From: Rhizobium sp. BK399
GTDB lineage: Bacteria; Pseudomonadota; Alphaproteobacteria; Rhizobiales; Rhizobiaceae
DNA: 64,000 nt
Assembly (NCBI RefSeq): GCF_014194695.1
Contig: NZ_JACIAH010000017.1
Span: 52,878-116,877, forward strand
Direction of reading: 5' to 3'
Shown here piece by piece: positions 52,200 through 61,084 of the stretch. Numbering within the stretch: position 1 is the stretch's first letter; the number at the start of each line of letters is the position of its first letter. Both the position numbers and the translations under genes were made by a program. A model generated the notes under the pieces. It had not been told where the DNA came from and made no database searches. It saw nothing but the letters and a program-made list of their open reading frames with translations.

Positions 52200-52730
52200 C
52201 ATCAAAGATGGGACGTGGCCACCAGGCGTTTTTGGTCCTGTTGCCCGTTCTTCTTTTGCCGTGGGAATTCTGCCGCTCGAGGTTCAGCGCCGGATCGGCA
52301 ATGGCCAACGCAGGGAACTGGCCTCAATACAATCCTGTACTTCGTACTGGCCTATCTGGCGCTCGCGCCCACCGAAGGCGGGATCAAGCTTGTCCTGAAT
52401 GTTTATCGTCGCTGGATCGGTGAGGTGGCGATCCGTTGGCTTCGAATGGTGGTCATCGAGCAAGGGAGAACAACCCCGAGGATCCGGCGACCCTGGCCGA
52501 AGGCGTCGAAATGTCGATTGTGCTTGCCGAAGCCGAACCGGTCGGTGGATATGTGGGTCCGGCATTTCAGAACCTATCCTGAAGGCAGGCATTCTCCTTG
52601 CGGTTGGCGGATCGCGGGCCTCAACAAGGTTCCGATCCCTGGCGCGCTTTTGATTGGTATCGCGATCTGCGGGTCACCCAGGTGAAATACGGATTGATCC
52701 CGATGCGAGCGCTCTTGGTCCAAAGCCAAC
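52200..52730 (+). pseudogene. Frameshifted ABC exporter transmembrane-domain remnant
   Basis: Fragments in three frames line up with the start of a type-I ABC exporter. These are ILPLEVQRRI (near 52275), NAGNWPQY (near 52310), ILYFVLAYLALAPTEGGIKL then VLNVYRRWIGEVAIRWLR (52335-52455), EGVEMSIVLAEAEPVGGYVG (52500-52560), and FDWYRDLRVTQVKYGLIPMR (near 52650-52710). The ATPase domain is absent. Several frameshifts and the missing remainder make it nonfunctional. Confidence 0.55.
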
Positions 52731-52805
52731 TAAGCGCCGCTCAGGACTAAAGCCGGAGCAGACGCCGACAAAGGGCAACAGGAAAACGAGGACGCTTCAC
52801 TCAGG

Positions 52806-53189
52806 CTAGACGATCGTTCGCGCGGCAATATCATCCAGCGTCGCATCAGTCTGATCGCGGATGCTTTGTGCAGCCTGCGACGTCATGGTCGAGGCGATCA
52901 TGAGAATGTCGCTCGCTTCAGTCGCGAAATCGATTTTTGCTACCCGGACAAAATCGCCGATGACATCAAGGGCATCGTTGTACTCCGCGCTGTCAGCTAG
53001 GGCGCCAATCAATTTTGCCTGCTGCTGCGAACGTCGAAAGAAAAAATCGATGGCCGCCATCTGCGCCTGGAAGGTCGCATTCAGCACCTGATACTGAAAA
53101 TCGACGCCCGCCCCCAGGATTTTCTCTGCGGCGGTAACGCCCGGAAGGTTCGGACGCATGGAGAAGCCAAGATCGTTGTTCGGAGTCAT
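52806..53189 (-). CDS. Phasin-like helical protein
   Basis: The 127-residue, all-helical, alanine-rich protein has a middle VDFQYQVLNATFQAQMAAID, FFFRRSQQQAKLIGAL and a tail ASTMTSQAAQSIRDQTDATL. It resembles small phasin-family proteins that coat polyhydroxyalkanoate granules. GGAAGAAG precedes the ATG. The family call is based on composition and helix pattern, so it is moderate. It lies 39 bases downstream of the universal stress protein gene on the same strand. Confidence 0.5.
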   Translation of the reverse strand: MTPNNDLGFSMRPNLPGVTAAEKILGAGVDFQYQVLNATFQAQMAAIDFFFRRSQQQAKLIGALADSAEYNDALDVIGDFVRVAKIDFATEASDILMIASTMTSQAAQSIRDQTDATLDDIAARTIV

Positions 53190-53228
53190 ATCTTCTTCCT
53201 TCGCTGTTAGGCGTCTATTCAGTCAGCG

Positions 53229-53654
53229 TTAAACGAGTACGGGGATCTGTGGACGAGAGAGAACCTTGTTCGTAAGACTGCCGAGCAGAAGTCCGGCCAC
53301 CCCTCCGCGGCCGTGCGATGCGATCAGGTCACATCCGTTGACCAGGGCCGTTTTGACTATGGCTTCATGCACCTGATCGCTTCGCTCCTTGACCGTGTAG
53401 CTTGCTATCCCCTGATCCCGTGCCCGCCGTTCGGCCGCGGCCAGGAACGTGACCGCTTGATGATCTGACGATGGTTCATAGTCCTCTCGGTTCGCGGTCA
53501 GCTTGTCGGTGTCTAGCGTGAAAATCCGAAAAGGCTCGACCACGTGGACGAAAACGACTGACGCGTTTGCGTCTCTGGCAAAGGACACCGCGTTCTGGGC
53601 GGCCTGGTCCGCTAGCTTTGAACCGTCCGTCGGCACAAGAGTTTTTGTAAACAT
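53229..53654 (-). CDS. Universal stress protein (UspA family)
   Basis: The 141-residue protein has the Usp fold: MFTKTLVPTDGSKLADQAAQ at the start, ASVVFVHVVEP and the ATP-binding loop region SHGRGGVAGLLLGSLTNKVL followed by SRPQIPVLV. The glycine-rich ATP-binding motif is intact. The ATG at 53654 was chosen for ribosome-binding-site spacing; the ATG at 53663 directly abuts AAGG. It probably acts in stress adaptation, like the nearby Hsp20 and PPOX genes. Confidence 0.92.
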   Translation of the reverse strand: MFTKTLVPTDGSKLADQAAQNAVSFARDANASVVFVHVVEPFRIFTLDTDKLTANREDYEPSSDHQAVTFLAAAERRARDQGIASYTVKERSDQVHEAIVKTALVNGCDLIASHGRGGVAGLLLGSLTNKVLSRPQIPVLV

Positions 53655-54148
53655 GAGGCACATCCTTCCGCCACCAAAGTAACGACACGGTGGCAACGAT
53701 CCTTGATCCTCATCAATCTGGTAGAAGCTTGGCGTCGTTTGTCATCCTGGGTGATGCTTTCACGGCCTGCCAACACTCCACGCATGCGAGACGTCACTCC
53801 CTTGATCTCAGTCCATGCATGTGTCGCAGAAACGAGGAGTGTATCGACTGGCGTGCTTCCGCGCAAAAGTAGGGCGCAGAATTCCTTGCAGAGAGTTCGG
53901 GTCAGGAGAGGCAAAAGATGCTGGTCGAAACCGAAATGACGTCGTGCCGTGAAAGCGTCCTGCACGGGCTTGGAGGCTGCAAAGTCATGCATGCCAATCG
54001 GATCATCCGAGCTCTCCAAGCAGGACTAATGTACGATATCGTACCCACTTAGCCCGGGCCTTTACGAAGTCCTTAAAACGCAGTCAAGTCAGGTGATCAC
54101 TGGTATCTCGGTGGCGACCAGGCTGACTCGGAATATGGGCAGATTCAC
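53655..54148. other. Stretch without a recognised gene
   Basis: A minus-strand frame (53612-54019) is open and reads fairly protein-like in the middle (TLLVSATHAWTEIKGVTSRM). However, it overlaps the stress-protein start and matches no family I know. Nothing else was seen. Confidence 0.3.
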
Positions 54149-54529
54149 ATGAACAGTGTCCAACACGGGTGGTTGCTTCTTCAAGTGAAGTGTCCCTCAC
54201 TTCGATCGGTGCCCAAGGCGCGCAGCGACATCCGCGAACTCTGCGAGGACTACAGCCTCCTCATCCGCCACATTGACCTTCTTCGTCGTAACAATACTCA
54301 AGTTTCGCTGATAGCCGAGTATGAAGAGCTTGCTCGCTTCGTTGAGGACGATGTCGCCAAGCATCTCGGAATAGCCGACAAATGCGCGCCAAACAGTACC
54401 TGGCCGCAATTTCTCGTTCTTTCCCGAGTATCGGCCGCGGCTATGTGGGTGCGCAAGCTCCGATTTGCTTCGAAGGAACCCGCGACCTCCAACAAGATCC
54501 AAAAGGAGCGACGCAGGATTGACCGCTGA
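54149..54529 (+). CDS. Possible hypothetical protein (126 aa)
   Basis: The helical, charged middle reads SDIRELCEDYSLLIRHIDLL, RRNNTQVSLIAEYEELARFV and EDDVAKHLGIADKCAPN, with a basic C-terminus. No domain was recognised and the ribosome-binding site is weak, so the exact start is uncertain. It may be an intact small gene or a decaying one. Confidence 0.35.
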   Translation: MNSVQHGWLLLQVKCPSLRSVPKARSDIRELCEDYSLLIRHIDLLRRNNTQVSLIAEYEELARFVEDDVAKHLGIADKCAPNSTWPQFLVLSRVSAAAMWVRKLRFASKEPATSNKIQKERRRIDR

Positions 54530-54927
54530 CCTGGTTCCCAAGCCTTTCGCACAGCGGATGCGTGTGGTGGCGGTCGGCTCGGAGCAAGCCGCGCGCCAGG
54601 CGATTGTGTGGCTGCACTGAAATAGCAAACGCAGCGGGGAGCCCGTGTTGGCTCAACCCGCCGCGCGCACCACCGTCGCTGGAAGAGGGCAGCGCCGGGT
54701 GATACCGATGTTTGGTGAGTTGCCGGCCCAAACTCGCGCGGACTAGCGCAGACCTAGACGTGGTGATGCTGGCGGGCGATTTCCAGAGGCGCATCGAACC
54801 AACGTGGGCGGACAAGCACATAGCCGAAGGCAAAGTTTACGGTCGCCGACTAGAATTTTGGGTCGAATGATTTATTTGATTGCCAGCTAATATTCGCTTC
54901 AGTAGCGTCTTCGTCGGGAGGACCACC
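54530..54927. other. Stretch without a recognised gene
   Basis: Open frames here overlap each other and show no domain or ribosome-binding site. GGGAGG at its end is the ribosome-binding site of the next gene. Confidence 0.3.
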
Positions 54928-55113
54928 ATGCAACACATTGATTCGACTGCTGCTGAGCCGATCGCAGCAATGAAAGTTTGGAGCGTCGCTGAGTTTTGCT
55001 TACTCCATCGCCTGGACGACAAGGAAGAAGCGAAGCTCCTTGCCCTGTTTGGCCAGTTCGCCTCTACCAGCGAACTCGTCCACAATGTGACGCGCCGCAT
55101 GCGGTCAAGATAG
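54928..55113 (+). CDS. Small hypothetical protein (61 aa)
   Basis: The protein starts MQHIDSTAAEPIAAMKVWSV and continues AEFCLLHRLDDKEEAKLLAL. It is helical and soluble, with a basic tail (NVTRRMRSR). GGGAGG lies 7 bases before the ATG. This helical pattern is common in small rhizobial stress-region proteins, but no named family was recognised. Confidence 0.55.
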   Translation: MQHIDSTAAEPIAAMKVWSVAEFCLLHRLDDKEEAKLLALFGQFASTSELVHNVTRRMRSR

Positions 55114-55409
55114 GAATACGGCCCTGGCCTCTGGCAGTCAGTGGCTACTCAACATCAAGCTCGGAAACGACGAGTCGAACGCCGACATTATTGGGCCTCT
55201 GCGGTAGAGTGGCAGGACAGATGTGTCTTCGGTGCTCGCTTTCTTCGCCATTCGTCGCTGAAAGATCCGATGTGCAAGCGACCGCCGATGCCCGGCAGCA
55301 ACCGACGGCGTTTGGTCAGCGAACGGTCGAAGTCTTTGGCTCAGGGAGGAGCGATTCGGTCAGTCGACCGAGCATCGCGCAAGCCTCCGCGTGCCGTTCA
55401 GGTTCCCGT

Positions 55410-55622
55410 CTACTCACCAGCCGAGAACCGCTGCCGATAAAGCGTGACGATGCGATCATAGTGGTCCTTCCCGGAGGGACCCAGGGTCAATCTGTCGGGA
55501 CCGACCCATTGCATCATCGACATTTCGACGAGCAAGGCCGCAGATGATCGGTCGAAGGCCATCACCGCCCCCTCGCGTCGGGCCTCTAGGAGGAACCACA
55601 GGGCATTCGGCGGTAGATCCAT
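55410..55622 (-). CDS. Small hypothetical protein (up to 70 aa)
   Basis: The frame reads MDLPPNALWFLLEARREGAV, then SMMQWVGPDRLTLGPSGKDH and YDRIVTLYRQRFSAGE. The whole stretch looks coding. ATG 55562 is an alternative start with a GAGGGGGCGG tract before it, while 55622 lacks a clear ribosome-binding site. It faces a plus-strand gene that starts about 110 bases away. Confidence 0.42.
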   Translation of the reverse strand: MDLPPNALWFLLEARREGAVMAFDRSSAALLVEMSMMQWVGPDRLTLGPSGKDHYDRIVTLYRQRFSAGE

Positions 55623-55729
55623 TCGGGTGGGGCAATCCTATGCGGGCATCCAAACTCCGGAAGTTCGCTACTGGAGACAGGAACAAAGCTGTCACTGAAT
55701 TGTTCGGAATTTTTCTAATTAAAGTCGGG

Positions 55730-56035
55730 ATGAGTGCCGTGGCCACACTGACAAAGCCTGATAGGCTTGAGCTTTTTCCTTCAACGGATGCGGGTCTTTT
55801 TCACATCGTGGATGCGGGGCGCTTTGTTGGATCAATTGCTCGGGACGACCGCAATCGGACTTCCGGAAGGCCTTGGGCCTGGCGTCTTGTCGCATCCGAT
55901 GGTACGACCCTCAATCTGACTGGCAGGTGCGTCGACCTCGATACTGCGCTCGCAGATGCAGAGCATGCCTACGTCACTCACCTCATCCAAATGACGAAGC
56001 ACAAGAAAATTCAGAAGGTCGTCGACTCACGCTGA
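55730..56035 (+). CDS. Hypothetical protein (101 aa)
   Basis: From the ATG at 55730 the protein begins MSAVATLTKPDRLELFPSTD. It contains GLFHIVDAGRFVGSIARDDR and WAWRLVASDGTTLNLTGRCV, a compact beta-rich pattern, and ends with a basic helix. No family was recognised. The frame is open upstream to 55544, but the family-like part starts here. Confidence 0.48.
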   Translation: MSAVATLTKPDRLELFPSTDAGLFHIVDAGRFVGSIARDDRNRTSGRPWAWRLVASDGTTLNLTGRCVDLDTALADAEHAYVTHLIQMTKHKKIQKVVDSR

Positions 56036-56155
56036 TCGGTGCGCAGCCCTCCCCTGCCGACGTGCCGGCTTCGGCCGTCGATGTCAGGCTGTTGTTCATC
56101 GTGCTGCAGCATGGTCGCTCAATGCGGAGAGCAATCGGCGACCATGCCGTTTTCC

Positions 56156-56402
56156 TCATCTGTCGACAAAATTTGTTGAAACGACTCTTCTCTCCGTCCG
56201 CCGTCTCATCCTGATCGAGGAAAGCAAGCTTGCGTCGGTCGAATATCTCAGAGAAATCGCGCCATGAAATCTCCTCGGGACTTTCCTCGGGATCGCCGGT
56301 CCCGAGCAAACCTCCGTCTCTTCCTCCGTTGACGCGTGACGGTCGTCCGCTCCGTGTTTGCACCCAGTTGCGGATTTCATCGTGATTGGTGGTGGTCGTC
56401 GT
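56156..56402 (-). pseudogene. Frameshifted small conserved protein
   Basis: The minus-strand translation TTTTNHDEIRNWVQTRSGRP, then EESPEEISWRDFSEIFDRRK and LAFLDQDETADGEKSRFNKF, reads like a known type of short conserved hypothetical protein. An extra T in a TTTT run near 56169 shifts the frame just before the expected end (NFVDR, stop at 56156). There is no ATG at the expected start, where an in-frame TGA stands directly upstream. It is either a decayed gene or a sequencing error. Confidence 0.5.
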
Positions 56403-56759
56403 TCACTCATTGGTAGGCTCGTGGCGGCTCCCTGGTTGAAACGTCGACCGAAAACCCGATCGAACATCAGCGCCCGCCGCGGAATAGCGTTTCGGCGGGC
56501 AGAGTTCCCGAACAGCACCGGCGAACCAGACGGAAGAACACCGCACGCACGAGAGCCGCCTTAAAATCCGGACTGTAAGCAGGATTATGGGATTCTATGC
56601 CGATCACATCGTTTCTTGAACCGCTCTATAGTTCCGACCACGGCGTCGGGTTGTGCTGAACCTCGTCCGACAAAGCGCTTAAGGAAGCGCCGTCGGTTAA
56701 GCTACGGCGCCAGCCAATCTCGATCTTCGTTTGGTACACCACTCTGGAGGAGCGCAGAG
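56403..56759. other. Intergenic stretch
   Basis: No gene was recognised. It contains the upstream region of the DUF1269 gene, ending in a strong GGAGGAG ribosome-binding site. Confidence 0.35.
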
Positions 56760-57257
56760 ATGTCAACTTTGATTGCGATTGTTTATCCGACCGAAGCCAA
56801 GGCAGAGGAAGTTCGTCAGCGCTTGTTAGAAATGCAGAAGGAGTATCTCATCAAGATGGGAGACGCCGTCATCGCGACCAAGACCGACGGCGGCAAGGTC
56901 AAGCTGAGCCAGCTGGTCAATACCACGGCTGCGGGCGCCGCATCTGGTAGCTTCTGGGGCCTTCTGATCGGTGTGCTCTTCCTCAATCCACTCCTTGGAG
57001 TAGCGGTCGGTGCAGCATCCGGTGCTATTGGCGGGGCGTTGACAGATGTCGGAATCAATGACGATTTCATGAAACAGCTTTCCGCTAACCTTGACCCGGG
57101 CAACGCGGCGTTGTTCGTCCTCATCCAGGAGATGACGGAAGACAAGGTCCTAAAGCAGATATCGGCCTTCGGGGGTGTCGTTTTGAAGACCTCGCTTGAT
57201 GAAACCAAGGAACATGTCTTGCGGGAGGCATTGCAGGGGGCGGCTACAGCCAGCTAG
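56760..57257 (+). CDS. DUF1269 family membrane protein
   Basis: The 165-residue protein starts at the ATG at 56760 after GGAGGAGCGCAGAG. It begins STLIAIVYPTEAKAEEVRQR. The middle is a Gly/Ala-rich hydrophobic hairpin (AAGAASGSFWGLLIGVLFLN, PLLGVAVGAASGAIGGALTD), followed by ALFVLIQEMTEDKVL and an acidic tail. This is the DUF1269 layout. The function is unknown; members are common among general-stress genes in rhizobia. Confidence 0.85.
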   Translation: MSTLIAIVYPTEAKAEEVRQRLLEMQKEYLIKMGDAVIATKTDGGKVKLSQLVNTTAAGAASGSFWGLLIGVLFLNPLLGVAVGAASGAIGGALTDVGINDDFMKQLSANLDPGNAALFVLIQEMTEDKVLKQISAFGGVVLKTSLDETKEHVLREALQGAATAS

Positions 57258-57261
57258 AGCC

Positions 57262-57700
57262 CGTCATGTTTTGACGGAGGCGTAGCCGGCGTTGAGAAGT
57301 AGTTGGCGCATTCTTCTGGCTTGTGGTGTCGGCAAGCAGCCCCAGATGTCGCCAAGTTTCCTCAATGTTTCGCACTTGGGCGCATCCAGTGCTTGATCTT
57401 GGCACACTCTCGTTGATGAAGACGAAGCCGCTTCGGATCGAAGCGCTCTGCCAGGCCTCCCAACGGGCTCTGCGCCGGGCAAATGTCGGCGCGGTCCTGC
57501 TCACTGGCGAATGGCGTTTTTTGATGGACGCCGCAGCCCGTGCGAAGGCAGCCTAGCCGTGATGCGAACTCGCCGGGACAGCACAACTGCAAAACTTGAT
57601 CTGCGATGACCGACGGCGCGAGGAGTTGTGCCGCGCTCATGCATGGCGCCGCGATCAGCGGCAACAAGTCCGGCGCGGAAGGTAGGAAATGGGCCCAACT
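57262..57700 (-). mobile_element. IS630-family transposase remnant
   Basis: Minus-strand frames together read as an IS630 transposase. HQKTPFASEQDRADI comes first, then FDPKRL/GFVFINES (the FIDET box with the first catalytic Asp region). After a deletion follows RNIEETWRHLG and QLLLNAGYASVKT, the usual C-terminal end. Frameshifts and the missing middle show it is dead. No flanking inverted repeats or TA duplications were identified. Confidence 0.6.
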
Positions 57701-57932
57701 ACCCTGCAGCGGCGAGAGTTGCCGATGTTGCATCTGACGGTTGAGAATCCCGGTCGGAAAGGCTAGATTGCTGGAGGGAGAACTCATTACCTTTCGGCTT
57801 GCGGTCTTTTAGACCGAGCATGCGGATCCTACGACCGCGTGACGTCTTTTATGCCCAGCAGATTACAAACCATTCGATTGCATCATTCCGACGTTACCCC
57901 GCCCATTCCATGGGCTAAGGAGGAAAGTACGA

Positions 57933-59054
57933 ATGAAGTGCACTTTCCCGGAGCGCGACAGGCCTCGCGAGAACGTTCTGATGCTTGATCGCGAAGCGGA
58001 GAACGGAATATTGGTGGGCGGCCCAAGATCGTCCTTACCTTCCTATCATTTATCCACCGCCGGCCTTTGCCGGGGCGAGCAGTTTGATCTATGGCATGAC
58101 AATTTCGCACCAATGCTGGATCTCGCTGATATCACTCCGGGAACGTCAACCTTCACCGGCCGGCAAAAGCTATGGGACCTCGGCAGCCTGGTGCTTGCCG
58201 AAATCAACACGGATAGCCACGCGTTCTCCAGCCTTCCGGGCCGTGTTCGACGTGATCCCGTCGATCACTGGACAATGACCGTCCTGTTGAAAGGGAAAAT
58301 TCGCACTAAAACGAAGAGATACGCGTTCGGCGGCGGGCTCGGTGAGGTTCAGATCCATTCTCTCGGCCGCTCTTTTGAGGGCATGGTCGCCGAAGAGAGC
58401 AAAATGCTGATGCTCTTTGTGCCCAGGGACCTTTCTGTTGAGACTGCGGCGACGCTTAGTTCGGCGGAGTTTTCGACTCTCGCCACAGGAATGGGACGCC
58501 TGTTTTCGGATTATCTGGTGGATGTCGCTCGCCGCCTGCCCATGCTGGCGCAAGCCGATCTTCCAAGCCTCACTGCTGCTACCCGAGCCATGATTCTTGC
58601 TTGCGTTTCGCCATCCACTGGTCATGTGGAGGCGGCTGAGGGCCCCATTGCGAACTTGCTCCTCGAACGAGCCCGCCGATTGATTAACAACCAGCTGCTC
58701 GACCCGAGACTCGGCAGCGAGATGGTGCGCAAGGAACTTGGCGTTTCGCGAACGCGCCTCTACAACCTGTTCGAGCCGTTTGGCGGCGTCATGCACTACA
58801 TCCAGCATCGTCGACTGCTCAGCGCTTACGCAGCATTGACAGATCCAAGCGATCGGCGTCTCATTTTTCAGATTGGCGAAGAGCGCGGATTCGGCGACGG
58901 CGCCGAGTTCGGCCGGGCGTTCAAGCGGACCTTCGGCTGCAGTCCGAGCGAGGTGAGGAATCGAGATGGCGGTGGCATTCGCGTGCGCTCCGACCTCGCG
59001 GACTGCCCCTCCGTGGAACGGTTAGGGGTTCTCCTGCGACGCTTACAGGGTTAG
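57933..59054 (+). CDS. AraC-family transcriptional regulator
   Basis: The 373-residue protein has an N-terminal ligand-binding-like domain (about 40-220; LWHDNFAPMLDLADITPG, DHWTMTVLLKGKIRTKTKRY). The C-terminal double helix-turn-helix includes RKELGVSRTRLYNLFEPFGG, MHYIQHRRLLSAYAALTDPS and GDGAEFGRAFKRTFGCSPSE. AAGGAGG precedes the ATG. No target operon is adjacent; its neighbours are an IS remnant and a broken gene, so it may control distant genes. Confidence 0.9.
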   Translation: MKCTFPERDRPRENVLMLDREAENGILVGGPRSSLPSYHLSTAGLCRGEQFDLWHDNFAPMLDLADITPGTSTFTGRQKLWDLGSLVLAEINTDSHAFSSLPGRVRRDPVDHWTMTVLLKGKIRTKTKRYAFGGGLGEVQIHSLGRSFEGMVAEESKMLMLFVPRDLSVETAATLSSAEFSTLATGMGRLFSDYLVDVARRLPMLAQADLPSLTAATRAMILACVSPSTGHVEAAEGPIANLLLERARRLINNQLLDPRLGSEMVRKELGVSRTRLYNLFEPFGGVMHYIQHRRLLSAYAALTDPSDRRLIFQIGEERGFGDGAEFGRAFKRTFGCSPSEVRNRDGGGIRVRSDLADCPSVERLGVLLRRLQG

Positions 59055-59070
59055 CCCGCGCGTCTTCTTA

Positions 59071-59517
59071 TCACGCAGTCATCGAGCCTGCGCGATGTCG
59101 ATGGTAATGGTAGCACACTGCGATAGGCCCTTGCCGGGACCAGCACGGTGCTGTTCTCAGCTCGGCTTCAATTTGCTTGCCTTTGGCCGCAAGTCGCACT
59201 TGTTCTTTTACCACTTGCACGGCGAGCCTCCCACCATTTTCTAGCGCACCATCCAGGAAGGATTTCGTCCCAGCGGAATGATCGAACAATGTAAGACAAC
59301 GCTTACAGAATATCTGCAACGCAGAACGCATTTCGTCTTCAAGCTCTTCGCAAGGTCGCTCATACTCCACAAGCAAAGACTGATCTTCGCTTCCGGCTCG
59401 AAGCCTGTCGCGGAGCCTGACAGCGTCGCCATAGTTTTCTATGGCCTCATTCCACACGTGCGCGGGTGCGGAAATCGCTTCCGTCTATAAGGCTTTGGCA
59501 CGCTCACTTTTATCCAT
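59071..59517 (-). pseudogene. Small helical protein gene interrupted by an early TAG
   Basis: The minus frame opens MDKSERAKAL at 59517, meets TAG at 59487-59485 and continues in frame. The continuation reads TEAISAPAHVWNEAIENYGD, AVRLRDRLRAGSEDQSLLVE and YERPCEELEDEMRSALQIFC. The sequence on both sides of the TAG reads as one protein. A GTG at 59457 could give a shortened product of 128 residues. No family was recognised. Confidence 0.42.
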
Positions 59518-59814
59518 GAGACGTCGACAAACATCATCCGACAAACCGGTGCCAGGCTGCTGTTCCTACCGGCCTATTCGCCTGACGTGTCTCGCAACGA
59601 CCAACCGGAGCGTTTTGTCAGCCTTGTTTCAATCCAAGTCTGGAATAACTCGACATTCATTGGTGCGTTAAATGCGACAAGCTTTAGAGCCAGCGAATCG
59701 CCTAAAAAAATAGTCGAGCATTGGGAACCTGCCATGCCCCCGGGAGTTGGGCCCGGAAAATGCGAGCCTCACTGATCGGCGCGTGTTTTCACCCAGTGTC
59801 CAAACTCAGCCTCA

Positions 59815-59840
59815 GCCCCGCCTATGCGGGGCCTTTTTTT
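59815..59840 (+). terminator. Rho-independent terminator
   Basis: GCCCCGC and GCGGGGC form 7 perfect pairs around CTAT, followed by C and seven T. No plus-strand protein gene ends nearby, so it may terminate a small RNA or a lost gene. The stretch 59518-59814 shows no supportable gene. Confidence 0.7.
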
Positions 59841-59869
59841 GGTCCTCACACCGTTACGGCAGTCACGTG

Positions 59870-60055
59870 CCTTTCGGATCCTGGAAGTTTTTCGGCCTTT
59901 TGGCTCTTGTGGAAACGGACATTGTCGGCAATGACGATGTCGCCCTTGGGTAGAGTTGGGACGAGTTGCTAACGATCCATGGCGCGACCATGGAATGCGA
60001 TCTGAGGCCAGCGATAAACGTCTGCGTCATGGCTGGCTTGCGCCTTTCGATCCAT
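59870..60055 (-). mobile_element. Second IS630-family transposase remnant (middle part)
   Basis: The minus-strand frames give TQTFIAGLRSHSMVAPWIV and, in another frame, LVPTLPKGDIVIADNVRFHK followed by SQKAEK. These are the central blocks of IS630-type transposases, including the second catalytic Asp in IADN. The blocks are brought together by a deletion and a frameshift. This part is missing from the other remnant at 57.3-57.7 kb, so both could derive from one element. Confidence 0.6.
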
Positions 60056-60122
60056 GGACTTCTCGCCCGAGCGATTTCCGGACGAAGCTGCTCGCTTCCC
60101 ATGAGATGCATTGCAGTCATGC

Positions 60123-60557
60123 TCACGTCCGGCCGGGCTGCCTCCAGAGGCGTTCACGAAGCTCCTCAAAGAGTTCCCTGATGTCATCCAGCGCGCGTTC
60201 ATATCGGGATCTTTGGGGCACTACCCTGGCGCCACCAATTGCGAACGAAAGCGCGGCTGTTACGACAGCGACAGCGACGAGACTTGACACCGGGTAGAGC
60301 TTTACGGTTGCTTCCGTCTGTCTGGCAGCCTGGCGTGCGCTTCCCTTGGCCGCCTGCAAGGCCTCAGTTACCTGCTCGCGAAGACCTTCCAACTGCTTGC
60401 GCAAGGCGCCGAGCTCTTCCTCGGCATCGAAGTCTGAACCGGGCGGAATTCCGACCGATGCCGTGTTGGTATCGATGATACCGGTTGGCACGGGTTCACC
60501 AATCTTGGCGCTTTCTTGCCCGAGCGGCGAAGTCTCAGTTCGTTTGCGAGGTGGCAT
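60123..60557 (-). CDS. Membrane-anchored helical protein, ElaB/YqjD/DUF883-like
   Basis: The 144-residue protein begins MPPRKRTETSPLGQESAKIG, then a long helix (EEELGALRKQLEGLREQVTE, ALQAAKGSARQAARQTEATV) and one transmembrane segment (PVSSLVAVAVVTAALSFAIG). A basic C-terminal helix follows. ATG 60557 has GGAG seven bases upstream. The pattern is that of ElaB/YqjD-type inner-membrane proteins found with stress genes, though the exact family is not certain. Confidence 0.6.
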   Translation of the reverse strand: MPPRKRTETSPLGQESAKIGEPVPTGIIDTNTASVGIPPGSDFDAEEELGALRKQLEGLREQVTEALQAAKGSARQAARQTEATVKLYPVSSLVAVAVVTAALSFAIGGARVVPQRSRYERALDDIRELFEELRERLWRQPGRT

Positions 60558-60814
60558 CTGCTTCTCCGTTATGAACGTCATCACAAACAACTGGAGCAGT
60601 TCTGGATTGAAACAAGCCACGACGGAAGCGTTCAGCCAAATCTGCAGGTGCAACCGCCCTCACTCTCGACGGATCACCAATCGAAGCCGCGAGGCCGGTT
60701 TCACTTGACATTGACATCCCGGCGTCGATTTGCATTAGTTATGTCTAAATTGCGTGACTTGGCTTAAACGAGCCTCGCGGAGACCATGGCGAGGCCCCGA
60801 GCATCGAGGGAATC

Positions 60815-61018
60815 ATGGGCATATTTGACAATGTCATTTCCAGCTTGTCCGAGCTCGAGGCAAGCATTGCTGCAATCAATGCGAAGCCGCTTGAAGCAAG
60901 ATCAGAACCAATATCGCGCACATCTGCAAAATCCCCTGCGCTGACGAAATCCAAGAGCGTCATACGCCATCGAGCAAAGAAGACGAAACCCGGGTCCAAA
61001 ATTTTTCGTACCAACTAA
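60815..61018 (+). CDS. Small basic hypothetical protein (67 aa)
   Basis: The protein reads MGIFDNVISSLSELEASIAA, then a Ser/Lys-rich basic tail (SKSVIRHRAKKTKPGSK). GAGGGAATC precedes the ATG. No family was recognised. The opposite-strand open frame (60745-61014) looks like its shadow. Confidence 0.42.
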   Translation: MGIFDNVISSLSELEASIAAINAKPLEARSEPISRTSAKSPALTKSKSVIRHRAKKTKPGSKIFRTN

Positions 61019-61084
61019 ATTTCATCACCCTGCGACCACGGGCTCGAATGCCGCCGCCCAGATGGGCATGGTTCCCATCATGTC

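Noticed and set aside
53612..54019. Minus-strand frame of 135 codons upstream of the universal stress protein
   Set aside because: It overlaps the start of the stress-protein gene by 43 bases, has no recognised family and no good start.
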